Part shown: positions 1 to 7,740 of the stretch, piece by piece
Position numbering within the stretch: the first letter of the stretch is position 1
Layout of the letters: every line of letters begins with the position of its first letter
Source of the DNA: JACPSX01 sp035288405 [NCBI: bacterium]
GTDB lineage: Bacteria; JACPSX01
NCBI GenBank assembly: GCA_035288405.1
Contig: DATEAK010000066.1
Span: forward strand, 1 to 9,733
Length of the DNA stretch: 9,733 nt
Reading direction: 5' to 3'
Translations under genes and position numbers: made by a program
The notes under the pieces: model-generated
The model's database searches: none
Seen by the model: only the letters and a program-made list of their open reading frames with translations
What the model was told of the DNA's origin: nothing

Positions 1-2
1 TT

Positions 3-1628
3 ACAACGGGGAGCGGCGAGAAGAGCAGCAAGGAAGAGACGGCCCCTGTTCAGGCTGTGCAGGAAAGACTCCGGGCCAGGATTCTCAACCATCCGGCCCT
101 GAAAGGCCGTCTGCTCGATCTCTCTGCGGAAGGTTCGGGGCTGTTCGCAGTTCGTCTGCTTGGCGGAGAGAAAGAGCTGCTCCCCTCTTTGCGCCAGCTT
201 CTGGAACAGGAAAGCGGGGCGCGGCTGACGCAAGTCGAGACCTACCCCATGGAGCATCACCCGATCCTCACCTTTCAACTCCGCCGGGGCGTGCGCTGGC
301 ACGATGGGGCTCCGTTTACCTCTGCGGACGTGAAATTTACCTACGACAAGCTCATGGACGAGAAGACCAACACGGTCCGGCGTCCTCCCTTCGAGTTGAT
401 CCAGGGCCTGGAGACGCCCGATCCTCAGACGGTGCGAGTGATTTACAAAAAGCCGTTTTCCCCCAGCCTCGAGAGCTGGGGTCTCGGGGTCCTCCCCAAG
501 CACATCCTGGAGAAAGAAAAAGACATCAATACGGCTGACTTTAACCGGAATCCCATCGGCACCGGGCCTTTCAAGTTTAAGGAATGGTTGAGCGATCAGC
601 GGATCACCCTGGCGGCCAACGATAACTACTTCGAGGGCAGGCCTTATCTGGATCAAATCTCCTACCGCATCATTCCGGAGCCCCCCCTGGAAGAGATGGA
701 GTTTTTTGTGGGCAGCGTGGATCTGAGCAGTCCTCAGGCCTACCAGTACAAGCGTTATGTCGAAGACCGCCGGTTCATTGTCTACAAGCAGTTGGCCAAC
801 GCCTACACCTATATCGGCTGGAATCTGAAAAACCCATTGTTTCAGGACCAACGGGTGCGGGAGGCTCTCACCATGGCCATTGATCGAAATCAAATCGTCT
901 CTTATTTACTCACCGGACTCGGGGTGGTTTCCAACGGCCCCTTCCCTCCGCAGATGTGGTATGCAAGCCCCACGGTAAAGCCGCTGCCTTACGACCCAGC
1001 CAGAGCTAAGGCGCTGCTGGCCGAGGCAGGCTGGGTCGACCGAAACGGCGATGGGATACTGAAAAAAGACGGCAAGCCCTTCGAGTTCAACCTCATCACC
1101 AACAACGGCAATGTACTGCGCCAGAACGTGGCCGTCCTCGTGCAGCGCCAGCTCGCGCAGGTCGGGATCAAGGTCGGGATAGAACTCTACGAGTGGTCCG
1201 TTTTTATCCGGGACCGGATCAACTCCCGCAATTTCGATGCGACGGTCTTGGGCTGGTCTCTAGGGCTTGATCCTGATGTCTACGAGATCTGGCACTCGAG
1301 CCAGAGGGAAAAGGGATTTAACTTCGTCGGCTACAACAACCCCGAGGTGGATCGGCTCCTGGATCTAGGGCGGAGCGAATACGACCGGGAAACCCGACGG
1401 CGCATCTACAACCGGATCCAGGAACTCATCTATAAAGACCAGCCCTACACCTTTCTCTACGTGCCCGAGTCCACCCCCGCCCTGCACCGGGGAGAATTCG
1501 AGATGCTGCGCCGGGAATCCTCAGGCCGTTATAAAGAGGAAGAGATTCAGATGACCAAGGTGGGGCTTACCTATTACTTAAACCAGTGGTTCCGAACGAG
1601 CAACAAGCCTGCTCTTGCTCCGGAGTGA
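3..1628 (+). CDS. Peptide/nickel-type ABC transporter solute-binding protein (family 5), 5' partial
   Basis: Periplasmic or lipid-anchored binding protein that would deliver an oligopeptide-like ligand to the permeases encoded next. The frame is open to the left window edge, so the signal peptide and true start lie outside; the GTG at 57 is only the first start-like codon in view. The SBP_bac_5 signature is clear: LTFQLRRGVRWHDG followed by PFTSADVKFTYD (about nt 267-377), then NPIGTGPFKFKEW (about nt 549-590), an RVREALTMAIDR segment (about nt 855-890), and the C-terminal lobe with Asn/Tyr-rich pairs such as GYNNPEVDRLLD. The roughly 80 residues before the WHDG motif are atypical: a charged, partly helical stretch replaces the usual 'LAESWEVSEDG' region, suggesting an inserted subdomain. 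It ends 10 nt before the first permease, consistent with one operon. The ligand cannot be named from sequence; the family also contains nickel, heme and opine binders. Confidence 0.9.
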   Translation, partial: TTGSGEKSSKEETAPVQAVQERLRARILNHPALKGRLLDLSAEGSGLFAVRLLGGEKELLPSLRQLLEQESGARLTQVETYPMEHHPILTFQLRRGVRWHDGAPFTSADVKFTYDKLMDEKTNTVRRPPFELIQGLETPDPQTVRVIYKKPFSPSLESWGLGVLPKHILEKEKDINTADFNRNPIGTGPFKFKEWLSDQRITLAANDNYFEGRPYLDQISYRIIPEPPLEEMEFFVGSVDLSSPQAYQYKRYVEDRRFIVYKQLANAYTYIGWNLKNPLFQDQRVREALTMAIDRNQIVSYLLTGLGVVSNGPFPPQMWYASPTVKPLPYDPARAKALLAEAGWVDRNGDGILKKDGKPFEFNLITNNGNVLRQNVAVLVQRQLAQVGIKVGIELYEWSVFIRDRINSRNFDATVLGWSLGLDPDVYEIWHSSQREKGFNFVGYNNPEVDRLLDLGRSEYDRETRRRIYNRIQELIYKDQPYTFLYVPESTPALHRGEFEMLRRESSGRYKEEEIQMTKVGLTYYLNQWFRTSNKPALAPE

Positions 1629-1638
1629 AAGCGATTCC

Positions 1639-2598
1639 ATGTTCGGTTATATCATTCGCCGCCTGATCCAGACCATCCCGGTACTCTTCGGGATCACGGT
1701 AATTTCCTTCGCGATGATCCACATTGCCCCCGGCTCTCCGATCGGCCAGGCCCTGGACCCCAAGGTCCCCAAAAAAGTGGTCGAGCAGTGGGAGAAAAAT
1801 TTCCATCTCAATGAACCTATGCTGGTGCAATACGGGCTATGGCTCAAAGATCTCTCCTCAGGTCAGCTGAAATCCTTCAAGGACGGCCGACCGGTTTTGG
1901 AAAAAATCGTGGAGAGGCTGCCGGCTACGATCTGGCTGAACGTGGTGGCCACCCTGATCTCTTTTGCCATTGCCATCCCCATGGGGATTTTTTCAGCCAC
2001 CCACCGCTATTCGCTGCCGGATCACATATTCACTTTTTTTGCCTTCGTGGGAATCTCGGTACCGAGCTTCTGGCTGGCCTACATGCTCATCCTCCTCCTG
2101 GTTCAGGGTTTTGGGATTCCCGTCCTGGGCGTGCAGACTTTCGGTCTGGCAGCCCTGCCTCCCCTGGCGAGTTTGGCGGATCGGGCCTGGCACCTTTTCT
2201 TGCCCGCCGTGATTTTTGCCGTAGGAGAGATTGCGGTTCTGTCCCGATATATGCGGGGGAGCATGTTGGAGGTCGTTCGCGAGGACTACATCCGCACGGC
2301 AAAGGCCAAGGGCCTCAGCGAAGATCAGGTAAATTACCACCATGCCTTGCGCAACGCACTGTTGCCGATCGTAACGATCTTCGGTTTTCTCATTCCCTCT
2401 CTCATCGGAGGCTCGGTCATCATCGAATCGATTTTTGCCTGGCCCGGTATCGGACAGCTGGGCTACCAGTCCGTCTTGTCCCGCGACTACCCAACGATCA
2501 TGACTCTGAACACGATCGCGGCATTTCTCGTGCTTCTAGGGAACCTGGCGGCCGACGTTCTTTACGCTTGGGTAGATCCGCGGATCAGCTATAGCTAG
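1639..2598 (+). CDS. ABC transporter permease, DppB/OppB family
   Basis: Inner-membrane permease of a peptide/nickel-type ABC importer, 319 residues, the usual length for DppB. The N-terminus MFGYIIRRLIQTIPVLFGI is the standard first transmembrane segment of the family and fixes the start at ATG 1639; an in-frame TTG at 1615 would overlap the upstream gene and add eight residues the family does not have. A GGAG at 1622-1625 lies 13 nt upstream, a rather long spacing. The conserved cytoplasmic EAA loop is seen as EDYIRTAKAKGLSEDQV followed by HALRNALLPIVT (about nt 2281-2380); it docks on the ATPase subunit. The motif IESIFAWPGIGQLGYQSVLSRDYP and a C-terminal ADVLYAWVDPRI are also family hallmarks. 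It lies 10 nt from both neighbours, so it is certainly in the same operon. Substrate unknown; 'dppB' or 'oppB' would overstate specificity. Confidence 0.93.
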   Translation: MFGYIIRRLIQTIPVLFGITVISFAMIHIAPGSPIGQALDPKVPKKVVEQWEKNFHLNEPMLVQYGLWLKDLSSGQLKSFKDGRPVLEKIVERLPATIWLNVVATLISFAIAIPMGIFSATHRYSLPDHIFTFFAFVGISVPSFWLAYMLILLLVQGFGIPVLGVQTFGLAALPPLASLADRAWHLFLPAVIFAVGEIAVLSRYMRGSMLEVVREDYIRTAKAKGLSEDQVNYHHALRNALLPIVTIFGFLIPSLIGGSVIIESIFAWPGIGQLGYQSVLSRDYPTIMTLNTIAAFLVLLGNLAADVLYAWVDPRISYS

Positions 2599-2608
2599 GG
2601 AGTTCTCC

Positions 2609-3520
2609 ATGCCGCCAAACGGTGCTGAGATTGTCATGGAAGCATTGCAAAGTCCGAAGCCCTACAGCTTCCGCCGGGAGATGTTCAACCAGTTCCGTAA
2701 AAATCACCTGGCCATGGGGGGCTTAATCCTGATCGGATTTTTTTTCGTAATTGCTCTGACCGTTCTCTCCTTTGCTTTCTTCAAGGTCTATTTCCCCGCC
2801 GATCCCAACGCCATCAACCTCACCCAGCGGCTCCTTCCGCCCTCGGCTTCTCATCTTCTAGGAACCGACCAACTGGGCAGGGATGTCCTGAGCCGCATGC
2901 TCCACGGTTCCTGGATTTCCCTCACCGTCGGTTTCGTCTCCGTGGCGATTGCCATCAGCATCGGCGTGCTCATCGGAAGCGTGTCCGGGTACTTCAGGGG
3001 CTGGGTCGATGTGGTCCTCATGCGTTTCGTGGACATCATGATGACCTTTCCCACCTTCTTTCTGATCCTAACCGTCGTGGCCTTGCTGGGTCCTGGGTTT
3101 TGCAAAGTCATGATCGTTATCGGTCTCACGAGTTGGACGGGGACTGCCCGCTTCGTGCGAGCGGAAATTCTCTCTCTGAGGCAGCGGGATTTCGTTCAGG
3201 CGGCTCTGGCCGTGGGAGCCCCCAGCGGCCGGATTATCCTCAGGCACGTTCTTCCCAATGCCATGGCCCCCGTACTCGTTTCCGCCACTCTCGGAGTCGC
3301 CGGAGCCGTGTTGACGGAGTCGGGTCTAAGCTTCCTGGGGTTTGGAGTCCAGCCCCCGCAACCTACCTGGGGAAATATCCTGACCGAAGGGCGGCTCTAC
3401 ATTTTCGACGCCTGGTGGCTCACTTTGTTTCCGGGCCTGGCAATCCTGGCCATGGTACTGGCCTTCAATTTGTGCGGGGAAGGGATCCGCGACGCTCTGG
3501 ATCCTCGCTTGCGGCGCTGA
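2609..3520 (+). CDS. ABC transporter permease, DppC/OppC family
   Basis: Second inner-membrane permease, 303 residues, expected to form a heterodimer with the preceding DppB-like protein. A GGAG at 2599-2602 lies 6 nt before ATG 2609, supporting this start over the internal ATG at 2636. An OppC N-terminal segment comes first (FRKNHLAMGGLILIGFF, first membrane span). It is followed by the family signature LGTDQLGRDVLSRMLHG (about nt 2859-2909), several membrane spans, and the EAA loop RQRDFVQAALAVGA followed by RHVLPNAMAPVLV (about nt 3181-3282). Downstream come ESGLSFLGFGVQPPQPTWG and the C-terminal GEGIRDALDPRLRR. All are canonical. The operon ends here: no ATPase genes of the DppD/DppF type follow, and the next gene is a tRNA with its own promoter. 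The ATPases must therefore lie upstream of the window or elsewhere in the genome. Confidence 0.93.
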   Translation: MPPNGAEIVMEALQSPKPYSFRREMFNQFRKNHLAMGGLILIGFFFVIALTVLSFAFFKVYFPADPNAINLTQRLLPPSASHLLGTDQLGRDVLSRMLHGSWISLTVGFVSVAIAISIGVLIGSVSGYFRGWVDVVLMRFVDIMMTFPTFFLILTVVALLGPGFCKVMIVIGLTSWTGTARFVRAEILSLRQRDFVQAALAVGAPSGRIILRHVLPNAMAPVLVSATLGVAGAVLTESGLSFLGFGVQPPQPTWGNILTEGRLYIFDAWWLTLFPGLAILAMVLAFNLCGEGIRDALDPRLRR

Positions 3521-3597
3521 CCCGGGTCTCCGAAATGACCAAGCCCGGCAGTATTTCCGGCTCGCAAGATAGATAGAGCGCAAGGTTCTTTTGCGGC

Positions 3598-3625
3598 TTG
3601 ACAAGGGGGCCCTTCCCTCTATAAT
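3598..3625 (+). promoter_or_regulatory. Sigma70-type promoter of tRNA-Leu
   Basis: A perfect -35 box TTGACA (3598-3603) and a perfect -10 box TATAAT (3620-3625) are separated by 16 nt. Initiation near 3632 would give a 5' leader of about 18 nt before the tRNA at 3651. Both hexamers match consensus exactly, as is usual for strong stable-RNA promoters. No convincing terminator separates it from the permease gene that ends at 3520. Confidence 0.85.
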
Positions 3626-3650
3626 TACTTGAACGGTTTCAGAAATATGT

Positions 3651-3736
<86 letters not shown>

Positions 3737-3789
3737 TTTCTTATCCTTTCTCTATTTCCACTGCGATTTTCATTACGCTGATTTTTCTA

Positions 3790-3819
3790 TTGACACCCCT
3801 CTTCCCAATCTGCTAGAAA
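3790..3819 (+). promoter_or_regulatory. Promoter of the small secreted protein gene
   Basis: The -35 TTGACA (3790-3795) lies 18 nt upstream of a -10-like TAGAAA (3814-3819) that is preceded by TGC, an extended -10 arrangement. Initiation near 3826 would leave a 5' untranslated leader of about 140 nt before the ATG at 3967. The same TTGAC-18-TGCTAG layout recurs upstream of the seryl-tRNA synthetase gene. Confidence 0.6.
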
Positions 3820-3825
3820 TCACCA

Positions 3826-3966
3826 GCTCCAAAGACCACCCCCTGACCGCTCCAAGGCCAGTGGCTCCGGCTAAAAAGCCGGAGATGTGCTGTTGTCTAT
3901 GGCGGCTACGGCTTACGTGAGTTTCAATCTTTCTAGGTGAGGTCTCAAAAAGAGGAGGTGAGAGAG
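3826..3966 (+). other. Long structured 5' leader (UTR) of the small secreted protein gene
   Basis: No coding sequence is visible in this stretch. It contains a perfect 8-bp hairpin, CTCCGGCT (3865-3872) and AGCCGGAG (3877-3884) with an AAAA loop, not followed by a U-tract, so it is not a standard terminator. CACCCCCT (3837-3844) can pair with the Shine-Dalgarno AGGAGGTG (3953-3960) at 7 of 8 positions. AGACC (3833-3837) can instead pair with GGTCT (3941-3945). These competing pairings could allow translational control. No riboswitch class was recognised, and the regulatory role is inference. Confidence 0.4.
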
Positions 3967-4287
3967 ATGAAGGCAGGAAAACTGAGCGCCCTGTTGCTGT
4001 GCACCCTCGCTCTGGTGGGTCTGGCCCTGTCTCCGGCATTGGCCCAGGAGAAGGCGAAGGCCAAGATGACAAAGATCTCCGGAGATGTTGGGAACGTAAA
4101 CGAGGAGAAGAACACGATCACGATCGTGACCAAGGATGCCAAGATCATCACGATCAACGTTCCGGCGAAGGCCAAGCTGAAGATTGCCAAGCCCGGCAAG
4201 CTTGCTGACACTCCCCTGGGAGCAGCGGTCCAAGCCGATGTCGATGACAAGATGGACGCTGCCGAGGTAGTGGTCATTCCCAGATAG
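3967..4287 (+). CDS. Small secreted protein of unknown function
   Basis: A 106-residue protein with a clear Sec signal peptide: Lys at positions 3 and 5, a hydrophobic core LLLCTLALVGLAL, and an ALA-Q cleavage site after residue 26. This leaves a mature periplasmic protein of about 80 residues. The mature part is lysine-rich at first, then alternates short hydrophobic strands with turns (TKISGDVGNV, NTITIVTKDAKIITINV, AAEVVVIP), suggesting a small beta-barrel/OB-like fold as in DUF5666- or CusF-like proteins. I see no His/Met metal-binding cluster and no cysteine after the signal peptide. The start is fixed by AGGAGGTG (3953-3960) 6 nt before ATG 3967; an in-frame GTG at 3937 would place extra charged residues before the signal peptide. 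It is monocistronic with its own promoter. No function is assigned. Confidence 0.8.
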   Translation: MKAGKLSALLLCTLALVGLALSPALAQEKAKAKMTKISGDVGNVNEEKNTITIVTKDAKIITINVPAKAKLKIAKPGKLADTPLGAAVQADVDDKMDAAEVVVIPR

Positions 4288-4305
4288 TAAACCGCGTTCT
4301 CACCG

Positions 4306-4346
4306 ACTGGCCGGAGTTGCGGCTTCGCGAGCGCGCTCCGGCTGGT
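4306..4346 (+). terminator. Stem-loop after the small secreted protein gene (possible terminator)
   Basis: An 11-bp stem (4306-4316 with 4336-4346, two G-U pairs) encloses a 19-nt GC-rich loop that can itself pair. It starts 19 nt after the stop codon. There is no immediate U-run, only a TTTT about 15 nt downstream, so it may be a processing or stability element rather than a strict intrinsic terminator. Confidence 0.45.
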
Positions 4347-4434
4347 AATCCTTCCTGCGTTTTCCACGCGCCCGGAATCCTGCGCTTTGCCCTCGGGGCC
4401 TCTTCCGGTCAGAAATCCTGCCGGGACAAAAGAG

Positions 4435-5779
<1,345 letters not shown>

Positions 5780-5791
5780 AACAACGACGGC

Positions 5792-5883
5792 GGAGGGATG
5801 GCCGAGCGGTTTAAGGCGGCGGTCTTGAAAACCGTTGTCCTGAGAAATCGGGACCGTAGGTTCGAATCCTACTCCCTCCGCCA
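5792..5883 (+). tRNA. tRNA-Ser (anticodon UGA)
   Basis: A 92-nt class II tRNA with encoded CCA (5881-5883). The acceptor GGAGGGA (5792-5798) pairs perfectly with TCCCTCC (5873-5879), with discriminator G at 5880 as serine tRNAs require. Anticodon TGA is at 5826-5828 in a CTTGAAA loop closed by CGGT/ACCG. The variable arm GTCCTG/CGGGAC is long, as recognised by seryl-tRNA synthetase. It starts only 12 nt after the serS stop codon with no terminator between, so it is probably processed from the serS transcript. Confidence 0.97.
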
Positions 5884-5921
5884 ACGTCTTTGGCGCCATT
5901 TCATCCGCCACAGGCAGCCGA

Positions 5922-5933
5922 TTCTGTGATAAT
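5922..5933 (+). promoter_or_regulatory. Possible -10 element before tRNA-Ser(GCU)
   Basis: GATAAT (5928-5933) preceded by TGT forms an extended -10-like element about 20 nt before the second tRNA-Ser. No good -35 hexamer sits 16-18 nt upstream. It could be a weak internal promoter, or the gene may rely on read-through from serS. Confidence 0.3.
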
Positions 5934-5953
5934 CTGGTGCGGAAATCAGGTGT

Positions 5954-6048
<95 letters not shown>

Positions 6049-6087
6049 GAAAATAAGCCATTGGGTTACCAACGATTTTCTTCCGAC

Positions 6088-6164
6088 GCGCCCTTAGCTC
6101 AACTGGATAGAGCGACGGACTACGGATCCGTAGGTTGGGGGTTCAAATCCCTCAGGGCGCGCCA
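6088..6164 (+). tRNA. tRNA-Arg (anticodon ACG)
   Basis: A 77-nt class I tRNA with encoded CCA (6162-6164). The acceptor GCGCCCT (6088-6094) pairs with AGGGCGC (6154-6160), with discriminator G at 6161. The anticodon stem ACGGA/TCCGT is perfect and the loop CTACGGA gives anticodon ACG at 6122-6124. By analogy with other bacteria, A34 would be deaminated to inosine by TadA so that CGU, CGC and CGA are read. The base after the anticodon is G37. It lies 40 nt downstream of tRNA-Ser(GCU) with no promoter seen between, so the three tRNAs are probably co-transcribed. Confidence 0.96.
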
Positions 6165-6302
6165 ATTTTTTCATAGGTAAGAAGGACCTTCTTCGTCTCT
6201 CCACCTTTTCCCAGATTACGAAAAAAACGAAATCCAGGTCACAAATAAATATTTCAAGAGATGCTTCCCCGAAACGATAGATAAAAGGAGGGATTTTTCG
6301 AA

Positions 6303-6335
6303 ATGATCGGCAGGTGTTGTCGGGAAATTTTATAA
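6303..6335 (+). CDS. Candidate leader mini-ORF before the pseudo-receiver gene
   Basis: A ten-codon ORF (MIGRCCREIL) with GGAGGG at 6287-6292, 10 nt before its ATG. It ends 12 nt before the start codon of the next gene, just ahead of that gene's own Shine-Dalgarno. It could act as a translationally coupled leader peptide. At this length it may equally be chance, and no attenuator hairpin was found. Confidence 0.2.
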   Translation: MIGRCCREIL

Positions 6336-6347
6336 AGGGAGGCATTC

Positions 6348-6806
6348 ATGGGGAATGGAAACGGAAGTCGGACATGTACCGGAAAAAATTACGCGGACAA
6401 TCCCCTCGTCCGGCAATGCAAGCAGATCCGCTTTCTGATCGTCCACGAAAATGCCCCCGTGCGTAAGCTCATCAAGTCGATCCTGCGGAATATGGGTTTC
6501 ACCTTGATCCTTGAGGATTCCTCCACCGGAAACTTTCTAGGCACTTTGAAAAAGGAAAACGTCCACGTGTTGATTTGCAGTGGGAAGGACTCCGATCACG
6601 AGAACTGGGACTGGGTAAAAACTCTGCGGACCCAGGAGCACGCCCGGAAAACCGGCGTGATGATTCTCAGCAGCGTGACCGACAAGGAAACCATTCTGGG
6701 CGCTATCCAGGCCGGGGTCGATGACTACATTGTCATGCCCTTTTCCGCCCAGGCCTTCGAGGAACGGATCAACGCCCTGTTTCAGAAAAGACAGCTACTG
6801 TCTTGA
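6348..6806 (+). CDS. Stand-alone CheY-like pseudo-receiver domain protein
   Basis: A 152-residue cytoplasmic protein: an N-terminal tail of about 26 residues, then one response-regulator receiver fold (about 27-150) and no output domain. The fold is recognisable from beta1 (IRFLIV), helix 1 (VRKLIKSILRNMGF), beta3 (VHVLIC), beta4 (GVMILSS) and the GVDDYIVMPFS end of beta5. Almost every phosphorylation residue is altered. The acidic pair is His33-Glu34, the phosphoacceptor Asp is Cys77, the switch Thr is Ser108, and the invariant Lys before Pro is Met130. Ordinary phosphotransfer is therefore very unlikely; it may bind a partner constitutively or sense a ligand, as some atypical receivers do. 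GGGAGG at 6337-6342, 5 nt before ATG 6348, supports the start. No histidine kinase or transcription-factor gene is adjacent. It converges with the cytochrome gene, 64 nt apart. Confidence 0.85.
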   Translation: MGNGNGSRTCTGKNYADNPLVRQCKQIRFLIVHENAPVRKLIKSILRNMGFTLILEDSSTGNFLGTLKKENVHVLICSGKDSDHENWDWVKTLRTQEHARKTGVMILSSVTDKETILGAIQAGVDDYIVMPFSAQAFEERINALFQKRQLLS

Positions 6807-6870
6807 CCGTCTGCGCGCTTCGACCTGTGCAGCCGGCATTCCTGCGTGCTCATTGATCTCGAGCGAGCTT

Positions 6871-7389
6871 CTACTTGCCGCGCAGTTTCTTGACGTCTTC
6901 GGGAGTCACTGTCGGCGCGTTATTTCCCCAGCTCGTGCGTTCGTGGTTCACCACCGCAGCAATCTGCTCGTCGCTTAGCTGGCCGCCCTGCGGAGGCATG
7001 GGAGTTTGGTAGAGAACTCCGCCGATTTTCTTCCCTTGAACTCCCTTGAGAATTGCCAGGATGTGTTCTCTCGGGTTCTTGGCCAGAACCACTGCATTGC
7101 CTTTTAAAGGGGGAAAGGTGTTGGGAAGGCCCACGCCGGTCGGCTGATGGCAAGCGGCGCAGGTATTCATATACACCTGTTCACCCGATTTCTTCCATTC
7201 GAAAGACTTGGAAGTTTTGGCGGAGGCTTTCTCGGCGGCCAAGAGAACCGGCCTGCCGACCTGGGTTGCTCCCGAGGAGGAATTCTCGGCCTCGCCGGCC
7301 GCATAAAGCGCCACGGCCCCAATAATAATTGCAGTAAAACAGAAGACCAAAACCCGGAAAAGTCGCCATTGACCTACTCGGAATTTCAT
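6871..7389 (-). CDS. Membrane-anchored or secreted monoheme cytochrome c
   Basis: A 172-residue c-type cytochrome, read on the minus strand. A hydrophobic segment (about residues 11-30) is either a signal peptide, with a possible cleavage near AAGEA, or an uncleaved anchor. A Ser/Ala/Lys-rich linker follows, then one class I cytochrome c domain with heme motif CAACH (77-81) and a probable axial Met131 in YQTPMPPQGGQLSDEQIAAVVN, a layout typical of small electron carriers and of C-terminal cytochrome domains in respiratory complexes. The start ATG (7387-7389) has GAGGAGGG about 10 nt upstream. It is divergent from the pentaheme cytochrome operon, suggesting linked function: a candidate electron acceptor or an ActE-like monoheme subunit of that complex. 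This role is inferred from position only. Confidence 0.9.
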   Translation of the reverse strand: MKFRVGQWRLFRVLVFCFTAIIIGAVALYAAGEAENSSSGATQVGRPVLLAAEKASAKTSKSFEWKKSGEQVYMNTCAACHQPTGVGLPNTFPPLKGNAVVLAKNPREHILAILKGVQGKKIGGVLYQTPMPPQGGQLSDEQIAAVVNHERTSWGNNAPTVTPEDVKKLRGK

Positions 7390-7504
7390 GACCTTTTTCC
7401 CTCCTCTATACGAAATGCCGCCCCTCCCGGAGGCTCGTTAACCAAGAAGAACACCCACCAAGCTTCCCGGAGCCGATGGAATACAACCAGCATGCAACGT
7501 TGAC

Positions 7505-7513
7505 AATATAGCA
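7505..7513 (-). promoter_or_regulatory. Probable extended -10 promoter of the cytochrome c gene
   Basis: Read on the minus strand this is TGC followed by TATATT, preceded upstream by an A-tract (complement of the T9 run at 7518-7526). The TGC-TA pattern matches two other promoters in the window. No clear -35 is present. Initiation near 7498 would give a leader of about 110 nt. Confidence 0.45.
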
Positions 7514-7600
7514 TTTCTTTTTTTTTGTGCTTCTAAAAAGTTACTCTAGACATTCGGCGCAATCGTGGTTAAATAGAACTGCTCGCGGGAAGTGACCCCT

Positions 7601-7614
7601 GTGATCCAGATCAA
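7601..7614. promoter_or_regulatory. FNR/CRP-family operator-like palindrome
   Basis: GTGAT-CCAG-ATCAA differs from the FNR/DNR-type consensus TTGAT-N4-ATCAA at one position and also fits a CRP-like TGTGA half-site. It lies 127 nt before the pentaheme cytochrome start, in a region controlling respiratory genes, where oxygen- or nitrogen-oxide-responsive CRP/FNR regulators are common. A TATCAC at 7631-7636 could be the matching -10, although the spacing is slightly short for a class II site. Binding and regulator are inferred. Confidence 0.45.
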
Positions 7615-7740
7615 AACTGAGAATGAGGGATATCACAAGAGGGAGCGCAACCGCGCCGGCAAGAGGGGGATCTATCCAACCCCCAAGCTTAATCTACGAA
7701 GTGTGAACTATGGGGAAGCAGCAGATTCAGGAGGAGTATC

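Larger units (their letters stand above)
7390..7740. other. Divergent intergenic region between the cytochrome c and pentaheme cytochrome genes
   Basis: This 351-nt gap contains no convincing gene. It holds a probable minus-strand extended -10, a T9 run (7518-7526), an FNR/CRP-type palindrome at 7601-7614, and the strong Shine-Dalgarno of the rightward gene at 7729-7736. An open frame from 7592 crosses into the pentaheme gene but lacks a ribosome binding site and protein-like composition. Confidence 0.7.

Noticed and set aside
1839-2594. 251-codon open frame inside the DppB-like gene
   Set aside because: Lies in another frame of a clearly conserved permease; Gly/Ser/Arg/His-rich composition with no domain.
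3521-3570. Terminator after the DppC-like gene
   Set aside because: CCGGG/CCCGG repeats are present but enclose a long loop and have no U-tract.
3826-3966. Cyclic-di-GMP (GEMM) riboswitch
   Set aside because: The short GC hairpin with an A-rich loop is suggestive, but the conserved GEMM core and receptor helix are absent.
6177-6194. AAGAAGG-A-CCTTCTT inverted repeat after tRNA-Arg as a terminator
   Set aside because: AT-rich short stem with no following U-tract; the T-run (6167-6172) lies before it. Too weak to call.
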